Assembly: GCA_951812825.1 (NCBI GenBank)
Contig: OX638324.1
Coordinates: forward strand, 68,977-132,976
Reading direction: 5' to 3'
Source: an uncultured Dehalococcoidia bacterium
GTDB taxonomy: Bacteria > Chloroflexota > Dehalococcoidia > Lucifugimonadales > GCA-2712585
Length of the DNA stretch: 64,000 nucleotides
In this document: piece by piece, positions 29,108 through 38,319 of the stretch
Numbering within the stretch: position 1 is the stretch's first letter
How the letters are laid out: every line of letters starts with the position of its first letter
Program-made: the position numbers and the translations under genes
The notes under the pieces: model-generated
Told to the model about the DNA's origin: nothing
The model's input: the letters and a program-made list of their open reading frames with translations, nothing else
Database searches by the model: none

Positions 29108-30328
29108 CTATTCCCGGGTTTCCAGGGTCCAGGATACTCTCCATCTATCCACGTCCAAGGACCTTACCACACCGTCAACGTCTCCGAAATAGATGCGAGC
29201 CAGTTCCCCGGAGCCGGAAGCGGCGAGGGAGGCGCGGATGTCCTTCTCAAGGTCCAGGGGCACCTCCTCGGCGGTGCCAGTGCCCAGATCCAGGATGGAT
29301 ACTACGCCACTTTTTGCGGCGACGACCATCTTGTCGTCAACAAGGGCGGGGGTGGCGTTGACTATGTAGCCGATTTCGTGGATCCACAGGGGAGGGTCGC
29401 CGTCGCGCCGGTCGAGAGGGAGGGCGAGGACTTGCCCTCCCATGTCGGCGGCGTAGACGGTCTCGCCGTCGGAGACGGGACCGGCCCACCACCATCCATC
29501 GGAAGAATATGTCCACAAGACGGTGGCGTTGGAGGCATCGAGGGCGTAGAGAGTGCGGTCGAAAGAGCCGAAGATTACGGCATTCCCTACAACGAGGGGG
29601 TTGGTGACGATTGCGCCTCCGGTCTTGAATTTCCAGACTTCCTGGCCGGATTCGACGGAAACGGCGTACATATAGCCGTCCATGGCGCCGAAATAGGCCA
29701 CGCCGTTGGTGATGGCAGGCGTGGACCAGATGCGGCGTTCCTTGCCCAGTTCCATCAGGAGTCCCTGGGTCTGGTAGGTCCAGAGGCGGTCGCCGGTGGT
29801 AGCGTCGAAACAGTAGAGCCTGCCGTCTTCGGAGCCGACGATCAGCCGGCTGCCGGCAAGGACAGGGCCGCCGACGAGGGCGCCTTCGATGGTCTTTTCC
29901 CATTCGTCCTGTTGAAGCTGGCTCCTGTTGTCTGCCTGTCTGTTCCTACTCAGGGCCAGGAGGCGGCCCGTTTCCTCGTCGGTGTGGGCGCTGCTCAGGT
30001 AAACGTGGGTGTCGCTGACGGCGGGAGAGCCGAAGATGGAGCCGAGGCGATTTTCCTCGCGGGGTTTGTATTCCCAAATAGGGCCTATGCGTTCGTCCCT
30101 GTCCATCTCCTGAGCGTTCAGGGCAAGCACGTTACCGTCGCGGGTTCCGGTGTAGACGACACCATCAACTGCGGTGACCGGCGTCCAGCCTTCGGCGACG
30201 CCGATGACGTTCCCCGGAGCGCAGCCCGCCAGGACCAGCGACAGGAGAGCGATGGCGGGAATTAAGGAGAGGAGACGCGGCTTGGGAAAAGCCGAAGGGA
30301 GGGCGATTGTGGAGAGTGGATTTGTCAT
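29108..30328 (-). CDS. PQQ-type beta-propeller lipoprotein (BamB-like fold)
   Basis: A 406-residue predicted lipoprotein: the signal ends with the lipobox LVLAGC (Cys36). The rest is a series of propeller blades of the PQQ/pyrrolo-quinoline repeat type, each with a Trp-containing turn and a short strand such as VVYTGTRDGNVLALNAQ, GRLYCFDATTGDRLWTYQTQ, GYMYAVSVESGQEVWKFKTG and RTLYALDASNATVLWTYSSD. It sits between yidD and yidC, 3 bases after yidD and 10 before yidC. A role in envelope protein assembly or quality control is an inference from fold and location. Confidence 0.85.
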   Translation of the reverse strand: MTNPLSTIALPSAFPKPRLLSLIPAIALLSLVLAGCAPGNVIGVAEGWTPVTAVDGVVYTGTRDGNVLALNAQEMDRDERIGPIWEYKPREENRLGSIFGSPAVSDTHVYLSSAHTDEETGRLLALSRNRQADNRSQLQQDEWEKTIEGALVGGPVLAGSRLIVGSEDGRLYCFDATTGDRLWTYQTQGLLMELGKERRIWSTPAITNGVAYFGAMDGYMYAVSVESGQEVWKFKTGGAIVTNPLVVGNAVIFGSFDRTLYALDASNATVLWTYSSDGWWWAGPVSDGETVYAADMGGQVLALPLDRRDGDPPLWIHEIGYIVNATPALVDDKMVVAAKSGVVSILDLGTGTAEEVPLDLEKDIRASLAASGSGELARIYFGDVDGVVRSLDVDRWRVSWTLETRE

Positions 30329-30331
30329 GGG

Positions 30332-30544
30332 CTAGGGTACGGGGTCGTAGCCCTTTCCTCCCAGGGGACGGCAGCGGCCCAGGCGTTTCAGGGAAAGCCA
30401 GCCGCCTCTGAACGTGCCATAGCGCTCTATGGCCTGGTGGGAGTAGTGGGAGCAGGTAGGTTGAAACCTGCAGGAAGTTGGGAGAAAAGAAGAGAGGGCT
30501 AAGCTGTAAAACCTGATGGCGGCCATTGCCAGGCGCTTAAACAT
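30332..30544 (-). CDS. yidD: Membrane protein insertion efficiency factor YidD
   Basis: A 70-residue protein of the YidD family, which assists YidC-dependent insertion. The conserved cysteines and aromatic residues are readable: SSFLPTSCRFQPTCSHYSHQ and ERYGTFRGGWLSLKRLGRC, ending in PLGGKGYDPVP. The N-terminal amphipathic helix (FKRLAMAAIRFYSLAL) fits membrane association. Start ATG and rnpA stop overlap as TGATG. Confidence 0.95.
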   Translation of the reverse strand: MFKRLAMAAIRFYSLALSSFLPTSCRFQPTCSHYSHQAIERYGTFRGGWLSLKRLGRCRPLGGKGYDPVP

Positions 30545-30897
30545 CAGTGTTCGCTGCTCCGGGGCGAGCTTTCCAAGAGATTGCTCCTTCTCAGTAGGTT
30601 GTGGACGGCCCGTTTCAGGTTTTGGAAACTGGCGTCCACACTGTTTTTTCTTACGATGAATACCAAGTCCCAGCCAGCCTTGACCGGCGCAAGCCTGAGG
30701 ATCTCCTTGAGTCTACGCCTGAGCCTGTTTCTAACAACGGCATTGCCGATTCGGCGAGTTGCGATAAATCCAAAGCGGGTTTCTGCTTCGTTATTGGGGA
30801 GGGTTCTCAATACGAGAAGATTGTTAACCCAAACCCTGCCTTCAGTGCGTATCTGGGAAAACCTTCGGCTGCTTCTTAACCGCTGGTCTCTCCGCAT
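30544..30897 (-). CDS. rnpA: Ribonuclease P protein component
   Basis: Protein subunit of RNase P, which matures tRNA 5' ends. At 117 residues it matches the family; the signature RNR motif is ATRRIGNAVVRNRLRRRLKE (about residues 45-65), with FIVRKNSVDASFQNLKRAV following. It lies 16 bases after rpmH and overlaps yidD by one base. Confidence 0.94.
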   Translation of the reverse strand: MRRDQRLRSSRRFSQIRTEGRVWVNNLLVLRTLPNNEAETRFGFIATRRIGNAVVRNRLRRRLKEILRLAPVKAGWDLVFIVRKNSVDASFQNLKRAVHNLLRRSNLLESSPRSSEH

Positions 30898-30913
30898 GAA
30901 CTTCGGGCATTGT

Positions 30914-31051
30914 CTAAACGGTAAGCCGGTGGCGGCCCTTGAAACGACGCCGCTTGAGGATGTTTTGGCCTCCGCGACTCCGCATTCGGCGGATGAAACC
31001 GTGGACTCGCTTACGGCGGCGAACTTTGGGCTGGTACGTACGCTTGGGCAT
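30914..31051 (-). CDS. rpmH: 50S ribosomal protein L34
   Basis: A 45-residue basic protein, shorter than most gene-calling cut-offs. On the minus strand ATG at 31051 opens [19 protein letters not shown], then [20 protein letters not shown], ending HRLTV and TAG, the near-invariant L34 sequence. GGAG lies about ten bases upstream. It leads the rpmH-rnpA-yidD-lipoprotein-yidC-jag unit from a consensus promoter. Confidence 0.97.
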   Translation of the reverse strand: MPKRTYQPKVRRRKRVHGFIRRMRSRGGQNILKRRRFKGRHRLTV

Positions 31052-31077
31052 TCTGTTTCAGTCTCCTAAGTTAGAGG

Positions 31078-31106
31078 ATTATAATTATTGGGCAATTCCA
31101 TGTCAA
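31078..31106 (-). promoter_or_regulatory. Full-consensus promoter for rpmH-rnpA
   Basis: On the minus strand TTGACA (31106-31101) and TATAAT (31083-31078) are exactly 17 bases apart: both boxes match the sigma-70 consensus at all six positions. About 27 bases separate the -10 box from the rpmH ATG. Confidence 0.95.
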
Positions 31107-31160
31107 TTTGCGGTGTCACTGTTGTGGGGCAAATTAAATAGTTTTGGGGGAGAGCAGACG

Positions 31161-31904
31161 TTGAAGGGCAAAAAGAAGCGGCTGGACGTGCTGTTGGTGG
31201 AGCGGGAGATGGTGGAGAGCCGGGCCAAGGCGCAGGCGCTGATAATGGCGGGGGAAGTCTCCTCCGGGGGCAGGGTTGTGACCAAACCGGGCATGGTGGT
31301 GTCCACGTCAGCCTGCATCAGCATTCGGGAAAAGCCGCCATTCGTCGGACGCGGCGGCATCAAACTCGCCCATGCTTTGAAGGAATTTGGGGTGAACCCC
31401 GAGGGCTTGACGGGGCTGGACGTGGGGGCTTCCACCGGAGGGTTCACCGACTGCCTGCTGCAGCGGGGCGCACGACGAGTGTACGCCCTGGACGTGGGGA
31501 GGGGCCAGTTGGACTACGGCCTGCGTCAAGACGATCGGGTGGTTGTGATGGAGCGGGTGAACGCCCACTATGCCTTCGAGATGCCGGAACGCGTTGACGT
31601 GGCTACGGTGGACGTTTCTTTCATCTCGCTGACGCGGGTGTTGCCCAATGTTTTGGCCCACCTTAAGCCGTGGGGCAGTGTGGTCGCGCTGGTGAAGCCC
31701 CAGTTTGAGGCACAGCGGCGGGAGGTGGGGAAGGGCGGTGTGGTGCGCGATCCGCTTATTCACGCGAGGGTTTTGGGTCGGATGACCAAATGGGTGGCGG
31801 AAGCGGGGCTGCGGCTACGTTCGATAACGCCTTCGCCGATTCTGGGAGCGGCGGGCAATCGGGAATTCTTTATGCATCTGGGTTTTTACGAAGATGGGCG
31901 GTGA
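31161..31904 (+). CDS. tlyA: TlyA family rRNA methyltransferase / hemolysin-like protein
   Basis: TlyA proteins join an N-terminal S4 RNA-binding domain to an FtsJ-like methyltransferase; characterised members 2'-O-methylate 16S and/or 23S rRNA cytidines. Seen: S4 (KRLDVLLVEREMVESRAKAQ, residues 5-24), GLDVGASTGGFTDCLLQRGA (SAM motif I, about residues 85-104), LVKPQFEAQRREVGKGGVVRD. I chose TTG 31161, preceded by GGGGGAGAG; a long in-frame extension overlaps rpmH antisense and is not family-like. Length 247. Overlaps the next gene by 11 bases. Confidence 0.92.
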   Translation: MKGKKKRLDVLLVEREMVESRAKAQALIMAGEVSSGGRVVTKPGMVVSTSACISIREKPPFVGRGGIKLAHALKEFGVNPEGLTGLDVGASTGGFTDCLLQRGARRVYALDVGRGQLDYGLRQDDRVVVMERVNAHYAFEMPERVDVATVDVSFISLTRVLPNVLAHLKPWGSVVALVKPQFEAQRREVGKGGVVRDPLIHARVLGRMTKWVAEAGLRLRSITPSPILGAAGNREFFMHLGFYEDGR

Positions 31905-32796
31905 GCCGCGGTTTCTGGCCATCGGACACGTGTCTCGGGACCTGACTGAGGGTGGGCGTGCAGCAGGCGGGGCGGGCTTGTATGCGTCGGTGACGGCGGC
32001 GCGGTTGGGATGGCGGACGGGACTGGTGACGAGAGGCGCACCCTGCGAGGCCCGGGAGTTTCTGGATTCGCTGGAGATGGTTGTGGACGAGCCCTCGGAT
32101 ACGACGACCACCTTTGAGATCCGCTATTGCGGGGATGGGCGTCGGGTGGGGCTGAGGGAAACTGCGCCGCCCATCGAAGGAGGAGGGTTGCCGGAAGGTT
32201 GGAGGGATGCGGAGGTGGTGATGCTTGCTCCCGTGTTCCAGGAAATTCCAACTTCGCTGTCGGGTCGGTTTTCTGGGGCGCTTCTGGGCGTCGCGCCGCA
32301 GGGGTGGCTGCGTAGGGCTTCGGCGGAGGGGGTGGTGGAGGCTTCGGACTGGTATGACGCGGAGGTCTTGGGGCGGGCGCACGTGGTGGTGCTATCGGAG
32401 ATGGACGTGCCCGGGGGACGCATTCCAGACCGCTGGCTTGACCACGAGGGAATCTTCATCCTGACCAGGGGCCGACGTGGGGCCGTTATGCGGCACGAGG
32501 ACAGGTGGCACAGGATTCCCGCCTATCCGGCGCGGGAGGTTGACCCCACGGGCGCCGGGGATGTATTCGCCGCCGCCTTTCTGATACGATATTTTGAGAC
32601 TAACAACGCCTGCGCAGCGGGTATCTTCGCCAGCTGCGCCGCATCATTGAAGGTGGAGGACAGCGGAGTGGGGGCAATACCTGCGAGAGAGCAGATTCAC
32701 GAGAGGATGAGCCGCTTCCCAAGTCTGAAGGTGACGGCGTGTATATCAGACAAATCCCAGGTCTACAATTCAGGAGTCTTCAACAACGATGTTTAG
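31894..32796 (+). CDS. PfkB-family carbohydrate kinase
   Basis: A 300-residue member of the ribokinase/PfkB family. The second PfkB signature, DPTGAGDVFAAAFLIRY, with the catalytic Asp, is at about residues 216-232; the N-terminal GGxAG-type motif is present as AAGGAGLYASVTAARLGW. The mid region lacks the usual first signature, so the sugar or nucleoside substrate cannot be named. It overlaps tlyA (11 bases) and ileS (8 bases), so the three genes are surely one unit. Confidence 0.88.
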   Translation: MGGEPRFLAIGHVSRDLTEGGRAAGGAGLYASVTAARLGWRTGLVTRGAPCEAREFLDSLEMVVDEPSDTTTTFEIRYCGDGRRVGLRETAPPIEGGGLPEGWRDAEVVMLAPVFQEIPTSLSGRFSGALLGVAPQGWLRRASAEGVVEASDWYDAEVLGRAHVVVLSEMDVPGGRIPDRWLDHEGIFILTRGRRGAVMRHEDRWHRIPAYPAREVDPTGAGDVFAAAFLIRYFETNNACAAGIFASCAASLKVEDSGVGAIPAREQIHERMSRFPSLKVTACISDKSQVYNSGVFNNDV

Positions 32797-35700
32797 CAAG
32801 GTGAGCAGCAGGGTCAGCTTCCCTGATATGGAGCGAGAGGTGCTCCAGTATTGGAAGGAGCACGATATATTCGAGAAGAGCGAGCAGGGCGAGGACAAGG
32901 CCCTGTTTATGTTTTACGAGGGACCGCCGACGGCCAACGGGAGCCCCGGCATTCATCACGTGCTGGCCCGCGCCTTCAAGGACGTCATCTGTCGCTACAA
33001 GACGATGAAGGGCTTTCGTCCCCTGCGGAAGGGCGGCTGGGACACCCACGGGCTGCCGGTAGAGCTGGAGGTGGAGCGACAATTGGGCCTAACGTCCAAG
33101 CGGCAGATTGAGGAGTACGGCATCGCGGAGTTCAACGAGAAGTGCCGCGAGAGCGTGTTCAAGTACGTGAGGGAGTGGGAGGACTTGACGGACCGGATTG
33201 GCTACTGGGTGGACATGAAGGACCCCTACGTGACGCTGCACAACTCCTATATCGAGACGGGGTGGTGGATTCTGAAGGAGATGTGGGAGAAGGGCCTCAT
33301 CTACAAGGGGATGAAGGGGACGCCGCACTGCCCGCGCTGCGTGAGCTCGCTGAGTTCCCACGAGGTGGCGTTGGGGTATCAGGAGAATGTGCCTGACCCA
33401 TCGGTTTATGTGAAGTTTCCCGTGGAGGATGCCACCGGATTGGTGGGTGAAGGTGACGGCCTACCGGAGAAGTTGTACCTGCTGGCGTGGACAACGACGC
33501 CGTGGACGCTGCCCGGTAACACGGCGTTGGCGGTAGACCCGCAGGCGGACTATAGCCTGGTAGAGGTGGAGACGGATGAAGGGACGGAGGGGCTGATTCT
33601 GGCCGACGCACTGGTGGACTCGGTGGTTGGGGAATCCTGCCGTAGGGTCAGGTCGTTCAAGGGTGCGGAGCTGGTGGGGGGGTCCTATGGGAAGCTGTAC
33701 GACGCTGCGGCGAACGGGGTGGAGGTCTTCCGGTTCGTGCGACCGGAGGGGTCGACGGGCGAGGCGACGATGCTGGAGCCGGTGGACGACTTCACGCCGG
33801 CGGTTATCAAGGGGGACTTCGTGTCGCTGGACGAGGGAACTGGGATTGTGCACATCGCGCCGGCCTTCGGAGACGAGGACCTTTCGGCGGGGCGCGGCGA
33901 CGCACTGGCCTTCGTGCAGCAGGTGGACCTGCAGGGTGTCATTACCGGCAACTTCCCCTTCGCAGGCAAGTTCGTGAAGGATGCGGACAAGGACATCATG
34001 GCGGACCTGGAGGAGCGGGGCCTGCTGCACAGGCGGGGCATCTATCGTCACACCTATCCCTTCTGCTGGCGCTGCAAGACCCCGCTGCTGTATTACGCGA
34101 AGGAGTCCTGGTACATCCGCACGACGGCGATGAAGGAGCAGTTGATTGCGAACAACCGGAAGATCAACTGGCACCCGGAATATATCAAAGAAGGTCGGTT
34201 TGGAGAGTGGCTGCGGAACGGGGTGGACTGGGCCATCTCGCGGGAGCGGTACTGGGGCACACCCATACCCTTCTGGCAGTGCGAGAGCTGCGAGAAGTAC
34301 CACTGCGTGGGCAACGTGGCGGAGTTGAAGAGGATGGCCACGTCGGAGTGTCGCGACGGCATCGATACGCTGGACCTACATCGGCCGTACGTGGACAAGG
34401 TGACCATCGAGTGCCCGGACTGCGATGGGGTCATGCGGCGCGTTCCAGAGGTAATGGACGCGTGGTTCGATTCAGGTGCGATGCCCGTGGCCCAGTGGAA
34501 CGTGACTTCCAGGGAAGACCTGGAGGCTATCCGGCGGAACGGGCTGTTTCCAGCGGAGTATATTTCGGAGGCGGTGGACCAGACCCGGGGCTGGTTCTAC
34601 AGCTTGCTGGCAATCTCGACCCTGGTGATGGGGCAGCCCAGCTACGAGAACGTTATCTGTTTGGGGCTCATCCTGGACGAGAAGGGCCGGAAGATGAGCA
34701 AGTCCCTGGGCAACATCGTTAACCCGTGGGAGGTGCTGGATGCCCAGGGGGCGGACGCCATCCGGTGGTACCTTTTCACCGCGGGACAGCCGGGGGACTC
34801 GCGCCGCTTCTCTCAACGGCTGGTGAACGAGGTGGTGCGTCGGTTCATGTTGACGTTGTGGAACGTGTACTCCTTCTTCACCACCTACGCTGAGATTGAC
34901 GGGTATAACCCCAAGGAGCAGCATGGGCCGGCGGAGCCGACGTCCGAGCTTGACCGGTGGATACTGTCGGAGATGAACCAGCTGGTGCTGCAGGTGGACG
35001 AGGCCCTCGACGGGTACGAGCCGACGAACGGTGGAAGGAGGATTCAGGAGTTTGTGGACCTGCTTTCCAACTGGTACGTGCGCCGGAGCCGGCGGCGGTT
35101 CTGGAAGAGCGAGAACGACGAGGACAAGCTGTCTGCCTATTCCACGCTGTACGCCTGCCTGGTTACTTTGTGTCGGTTGATGGCCCCGTACACGCCCTTC
35201 GTGGCGGAGTCGATGTACCAGAACCTGGTGCGCTCGCTGGACGGCGAAGGTGCCGAGAGCGTTCACCTGGACGATTTCCCAACTGCGGACGTGAGCCGCA
35301 TCGACGAGCCGTTGATGGAGGCCACGCGGCTGGCGATGAAGCTTTCCAGCCTGGGTCGGGACGCCCGCTCCAGGGCGGGCAAAAAGGTGCGGCTGCCCCT
35401 GAGCCGGGCGCTGGTGAGGACGAGGGACGCTTCCGAGGGGATGCACGTGGGGCGGATTGTGGCGCAGCTGCGTGAGGAGCTGAACATCAAGGAGATTGAG
35501 CTTGTGCAGCACGGCGATCCTCTATACGAGACAGCGTTGGCAGCTTCGGGCCGGAAGAAGCGGGCGGCAAAGCTGGGAGACCTGCAAGCCGCGCTGGACG
35601 GCGGCTACATGGTGGCCATCGACACGGCGGTGACGCCTGAACTAGCCCAAGAAGGTATGGCGCGTGAGCTGGTGCACCGGATTCAGAACATGCGCCGAGC

Positions 35701-35908
35701 CGCGGGGTTTGAGGTGACGGACAGGATCTTTTTGTATTTTGAAGGGCCTGCGGAGGTTAGGCAGGTGGTTGCGACCTTTGGCGATTACGTGCGGGTGGAG
35801 ACGCTGGCGGAGGCTATTCGTCAGGGAGAGGCGGAGGAAGGGGCGCACGTGGAGTCGCACAAGCTGGAGGGGATGGAGCTAACGCTGGGAGTACGGCGGG
35901 TAGGCTAG
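32789..35908 (+). CDS. ileS: Isoleucyl-tRNA synthetase, type 2
   Basis: Charges tRNA-Ile. The 1039-residue length and the EGPPTANGSPGIHHVLARAF segment place it in the eukaryote-like IleRS2 group rather than the usual bacterial type 1. The class I signature is GIHH at residues 54-57, in place of HxGH. KMSKS is intact at 635-639 (GRKMSKSLGN). The editing (CP1) domain with TTPWTLPGN and the zinc-finger cysteines CPRC, CWRC and CESC are visible. Starts inside the kinase gene end (8-base overlap). Confidence 0.96.
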   Translation: MFSKVSSRVSFPDMEREVLQYWKEHDIFEKSEQGEDKALFMFYEGPPTANGSPGIHHVLARAFKDVICRYKTMKGFRPLRKGGWDTHGLPVELEVERQLGLTSKRQIEEYGIAEFNEKCRESVFKYVREWEDLTDRIGYWVDMKDPYVTLHNSYIETGWWILKEMWEKGLIYKGMKGTPHCPRCVSSLSSHEVALGYQENVPDPSVYVKFPVEDATGLVGEGDGLPEKLYLLAWTTTPWTLPGNTALAVDPQADYSLVEVETDEGTEGLILADALVDSVVGESCRRVRSFKGAELVGGSYGKLYDAAANGVEVFRFVRPEGSTGEATMLEPVDDFTPAVIKGDFVSLDEGTGIVHIAPAFGDEDLSAGRGDALAFVQQVDLQGVITGNFPFAGKFVKDADKDIMADLEERGLLHRRGIYRHTYPFCWRCKTPLLYYAKESWYIRTTAMKEQLIANNRKINWHPEYIKEGRFGEWLRNGVDWAISRERYWGTPIPFWQCESCEKYHCVGNVAELKRMATSECRDGIDTLDLHRPYVDKVTIECPDCDGVMRRVPEVMDAWFDSGAMPVAQWNVTSREDLEAIRRNGLFPAEYISEAVDQTRGWFYSLLAISTLVMGQPSYENVICLGLILDEKGRKMSKSLGNIVNPWEVLDAQGADAIRWYLFTAGQPGDSRRFSQRLVNEVVRRFMLTLWNVYSFFTTYAEIDGYNPKEQHGPAEPTSELDRWILSEMNQLVLQVDEALDGYEPTNGGRRIQEFVDLLSNWYVRRSRRRFWKSENDEDKLSAYSTLYACLVTLCRLMAPYTPFVAESMYQNLVRSLDGEGAESVHLDDFPTADVSRIDEPLMEATRLAMKLSSLGRDARSRAGKKVRLPLSRALVRTRDASEGMHVGRIVAQLREELNIKEIELVQHGDPLYETALAASGRKKRAAKLGDLQAALDGGYMVAIDTAVTPELAQEGMARELVHRIQNMRRAAGFEVTDRIFLYFEGPAEVRQVVATFGDYVRVETLAEAIRQGEAEEGAHVESHKLEGMELTLGVRRVG

Positions 35909-35909
35909 G

Positions 35910-37370
35910 TTAGAGGGGGCTGGCGGGGCGTTCGCCTAGGCGCACCTGGAAGTTGCCCGTCTGACCGTCACGCCAAACTTCCACGTCGACAACCTGGTCC
36001 ACGGCGAACTTCAGGCGCAGCAGCTGGACGAAGTCGCGGGTGCCCTCGGTGGGCTCACCGTCCATCGAGACTATTATGTCGTCCGCTTTAAGGCCACCCA
36101 TTTCTGCGGGGCTGTCGGACACGAGACTTCGGATGAGGATGCCGCGGCTGAAGGGGACTGCCATTTCTGCGGCGGTCTCCGGGTCTAACTCGGACACGAT
36201 TACGCCGAGCCAGGGCCAGCGGACCTTGCCCCACTGAATGAGCTGGTTTGAGACGTGGATGGCCGTCTCGCCGCCAACGGCGAAGCCGATTCCCTCCACG
36301 CTGCTACCGCGAAGGACGGCGGTGTTGATGCCGACGATTTCGCCGTTGAGGTTCATGAGCGGGCCGCCGCTGTTGCCGGGGTTGATGGTGGCGTCCGTCT
36401 GGACGAGGCCGTAGAGGACGTTGCTCTGGTCGGGGGCAAAGCTTCTATCAAGAGCGCTGACGATGCCCAGGGTCACGGAGGGGCCGCCGGGAAGGGCGAG
36501 GGCGTTGCCGATGGCGATGACCCACTCGCCCACGCGGACGGCGGAGGGGTCGGCGAAGGGGATAAAGGGCAGGGAGGGTTCGTCGGCGCGGAGGAGGGCG
36601 AGATCCGTGAGGGGGTCTGAGCCGACAAGTTCGGCGTCGAGCTTTCGCCCGTCGTCGAGGGTAACGGTTATGCTGTCGCTGCCTTCAATGACGTGATGGT
36701 TGGTGAGAATGTGCCCGTCGAGGTCGATGATGACTCCGGAACCGCTCTGGGGGCGGGTATCGGTTGTGAAGCCCTGTTGCACTTCGGCGAGGGCGACGAC
36801 GGAGACTACGGCGGCCCTGACATCCTCCACCATGGATGCGATGTCGTGAAGGGCAGTGACAGGGGGCGGACTTTCAGGCGACGGGTTTGGGGTGAAGTGG
36901 GGTGTAGGGGTGAGTTGGGGCGTGGGCGCTTCGGTGGGTGGTGTAATCGGCGTGGGCGACGCGGTTGTCTCCGGCGTTGGTGTTGGTGCGGGGGCGGGAG
37001 CGGGGGCAGGGGTTGGCGTCGCTGCTGGGGTCGGGTCAGGCGTGGGGGTAGGCGCAGGAGTTGGCGGAGGGGCGGGAGTGGGAACCGGGGTGGGCGCAGC
37101 CGTAGGCCAGGGTGTGGGTGGAGGGTTGGGGGTCGGTCGAGGCTGGGCTGTGGCGGGCGGAGGCGGTGATAGAGTGGGGAGAGCGACCACGGGCTGAGGC
37201 GTCGCAGCAGGGGGTAGAGTCGGTTGGGGAATGGCGGTGGGATCTTCGGACCTGCTTGGGAAGCAGGCGACGACGAAGAGGCCCGCGACGATGAGCGCAA
37301 GAAGCATTACGGCGGAGCGTGAGGGCCTCATCTTTCGGATTGCCAGAGAATTCGGCGCTTTTTTCATCAT
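35910..37370 (-). CDS. HtrA/DegP-type serine protease, lipid-anchored
   Basis: A trypsin-like envelope protease with a C-terminal PDZ domain, for protein quality control. A signal ends in the lipobox FVVAC (Cys36). Then comes a linker of about 130 residues that is almost only Pro, Thr and Ala. The protease domain shows the triad: His in ILTNHHVIEG, Asp in DPLTDLALLRAD, Ser in INPGNSGGPLM. PDZ: MAVPFSRGILIRSLVSDSPA and GLKADDIIVSMDGEPT. Length 486; ATG pair at 37370/37367. Convergent with ileS with one base between stops. Confidence 0.92.
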   Translation of the reverse strand: MMKKAPNSLAIRKMRPSRSAVMLLALIVAGLFVVACFPSRSEDPTAIPQPTLPPAATPQPVVALPTLSPPPPATAQPRPTPNPPPTPWPTAAPTPVPTPAPPPTPAPTPTPDPTPAATPTPAPAPAPAPTPTPETTASPTPITPPTEAPTPQLTPTPHFTPNPSPESPPPVTALHDIASMVEDVRAAVVSVVALAEVQQGFTTDTRPQSGSGVIIDLDGHILTNHHVIEGSDSITVTLDDGRKLDAELVGSDPLTDLALLRADEPSLPFIPFADPSAVRVGEWVIAIGNALALPGGPSVTLGIVSALDRSFAPDQSNVLYGLVQTDATINPGNSGGPLMNLNGEIVGINTAVLRGSSVEGIGFAVGGETAIHVSNQLIQWGKVRWPWLGVIVSELDPETAAEMAVPFSRGILIRSLVSDSPAEMGGLKADDIIVSMDGEPTEGTRDFVQLLRLKFAVDQVVDVEVWRDGQTGNFQVRLGERPASPL

Positions 37371-37427
37371 GTGTCTGATACGTTTCGAATTTCCACTCGG
37401 ATTTAGGGTCCAGCGCCTCGCCCGTGC

Positions 37428-38159
<732 letters not shown>

Positions 38160-38255
38160 TGGCCCTCCAGTTCTATGTTATCAGGGGAATTGCGGAGAAT
38201 TATGAAAGGGGTCTTAACAATGGGGGTGCGGGGGCGCTGACTGTGGCCCGGTGGC

Positions 38256-38290
38256 GAGATTCTTCGTCGCGGGGCCTCCTCAGAATGACA
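38256..38290. repeat. Family A repeat between hflX and rph
   Basis: A 35-base copy with core GAGATTCTTCGTCGCGGGG then CCTCCTCAGAATGACA, nearly identical to 44064-44098. The complement begins TGTCATTCTGAGG, a type of intergenic repeat common in several phyla. Confidence 0.75.
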
Positions 38291-38319
38291 TGTGGGTGGG
38301 TGAAAGGGTGCAGGGAGGG

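Noticed and set aside
29063-30265. 400-codon plus-strand frame opposite the propeller lipoprotein
   Set aside because: Gly/Val-rich mirror of the real gene; no ribosome-binding site or family signal.
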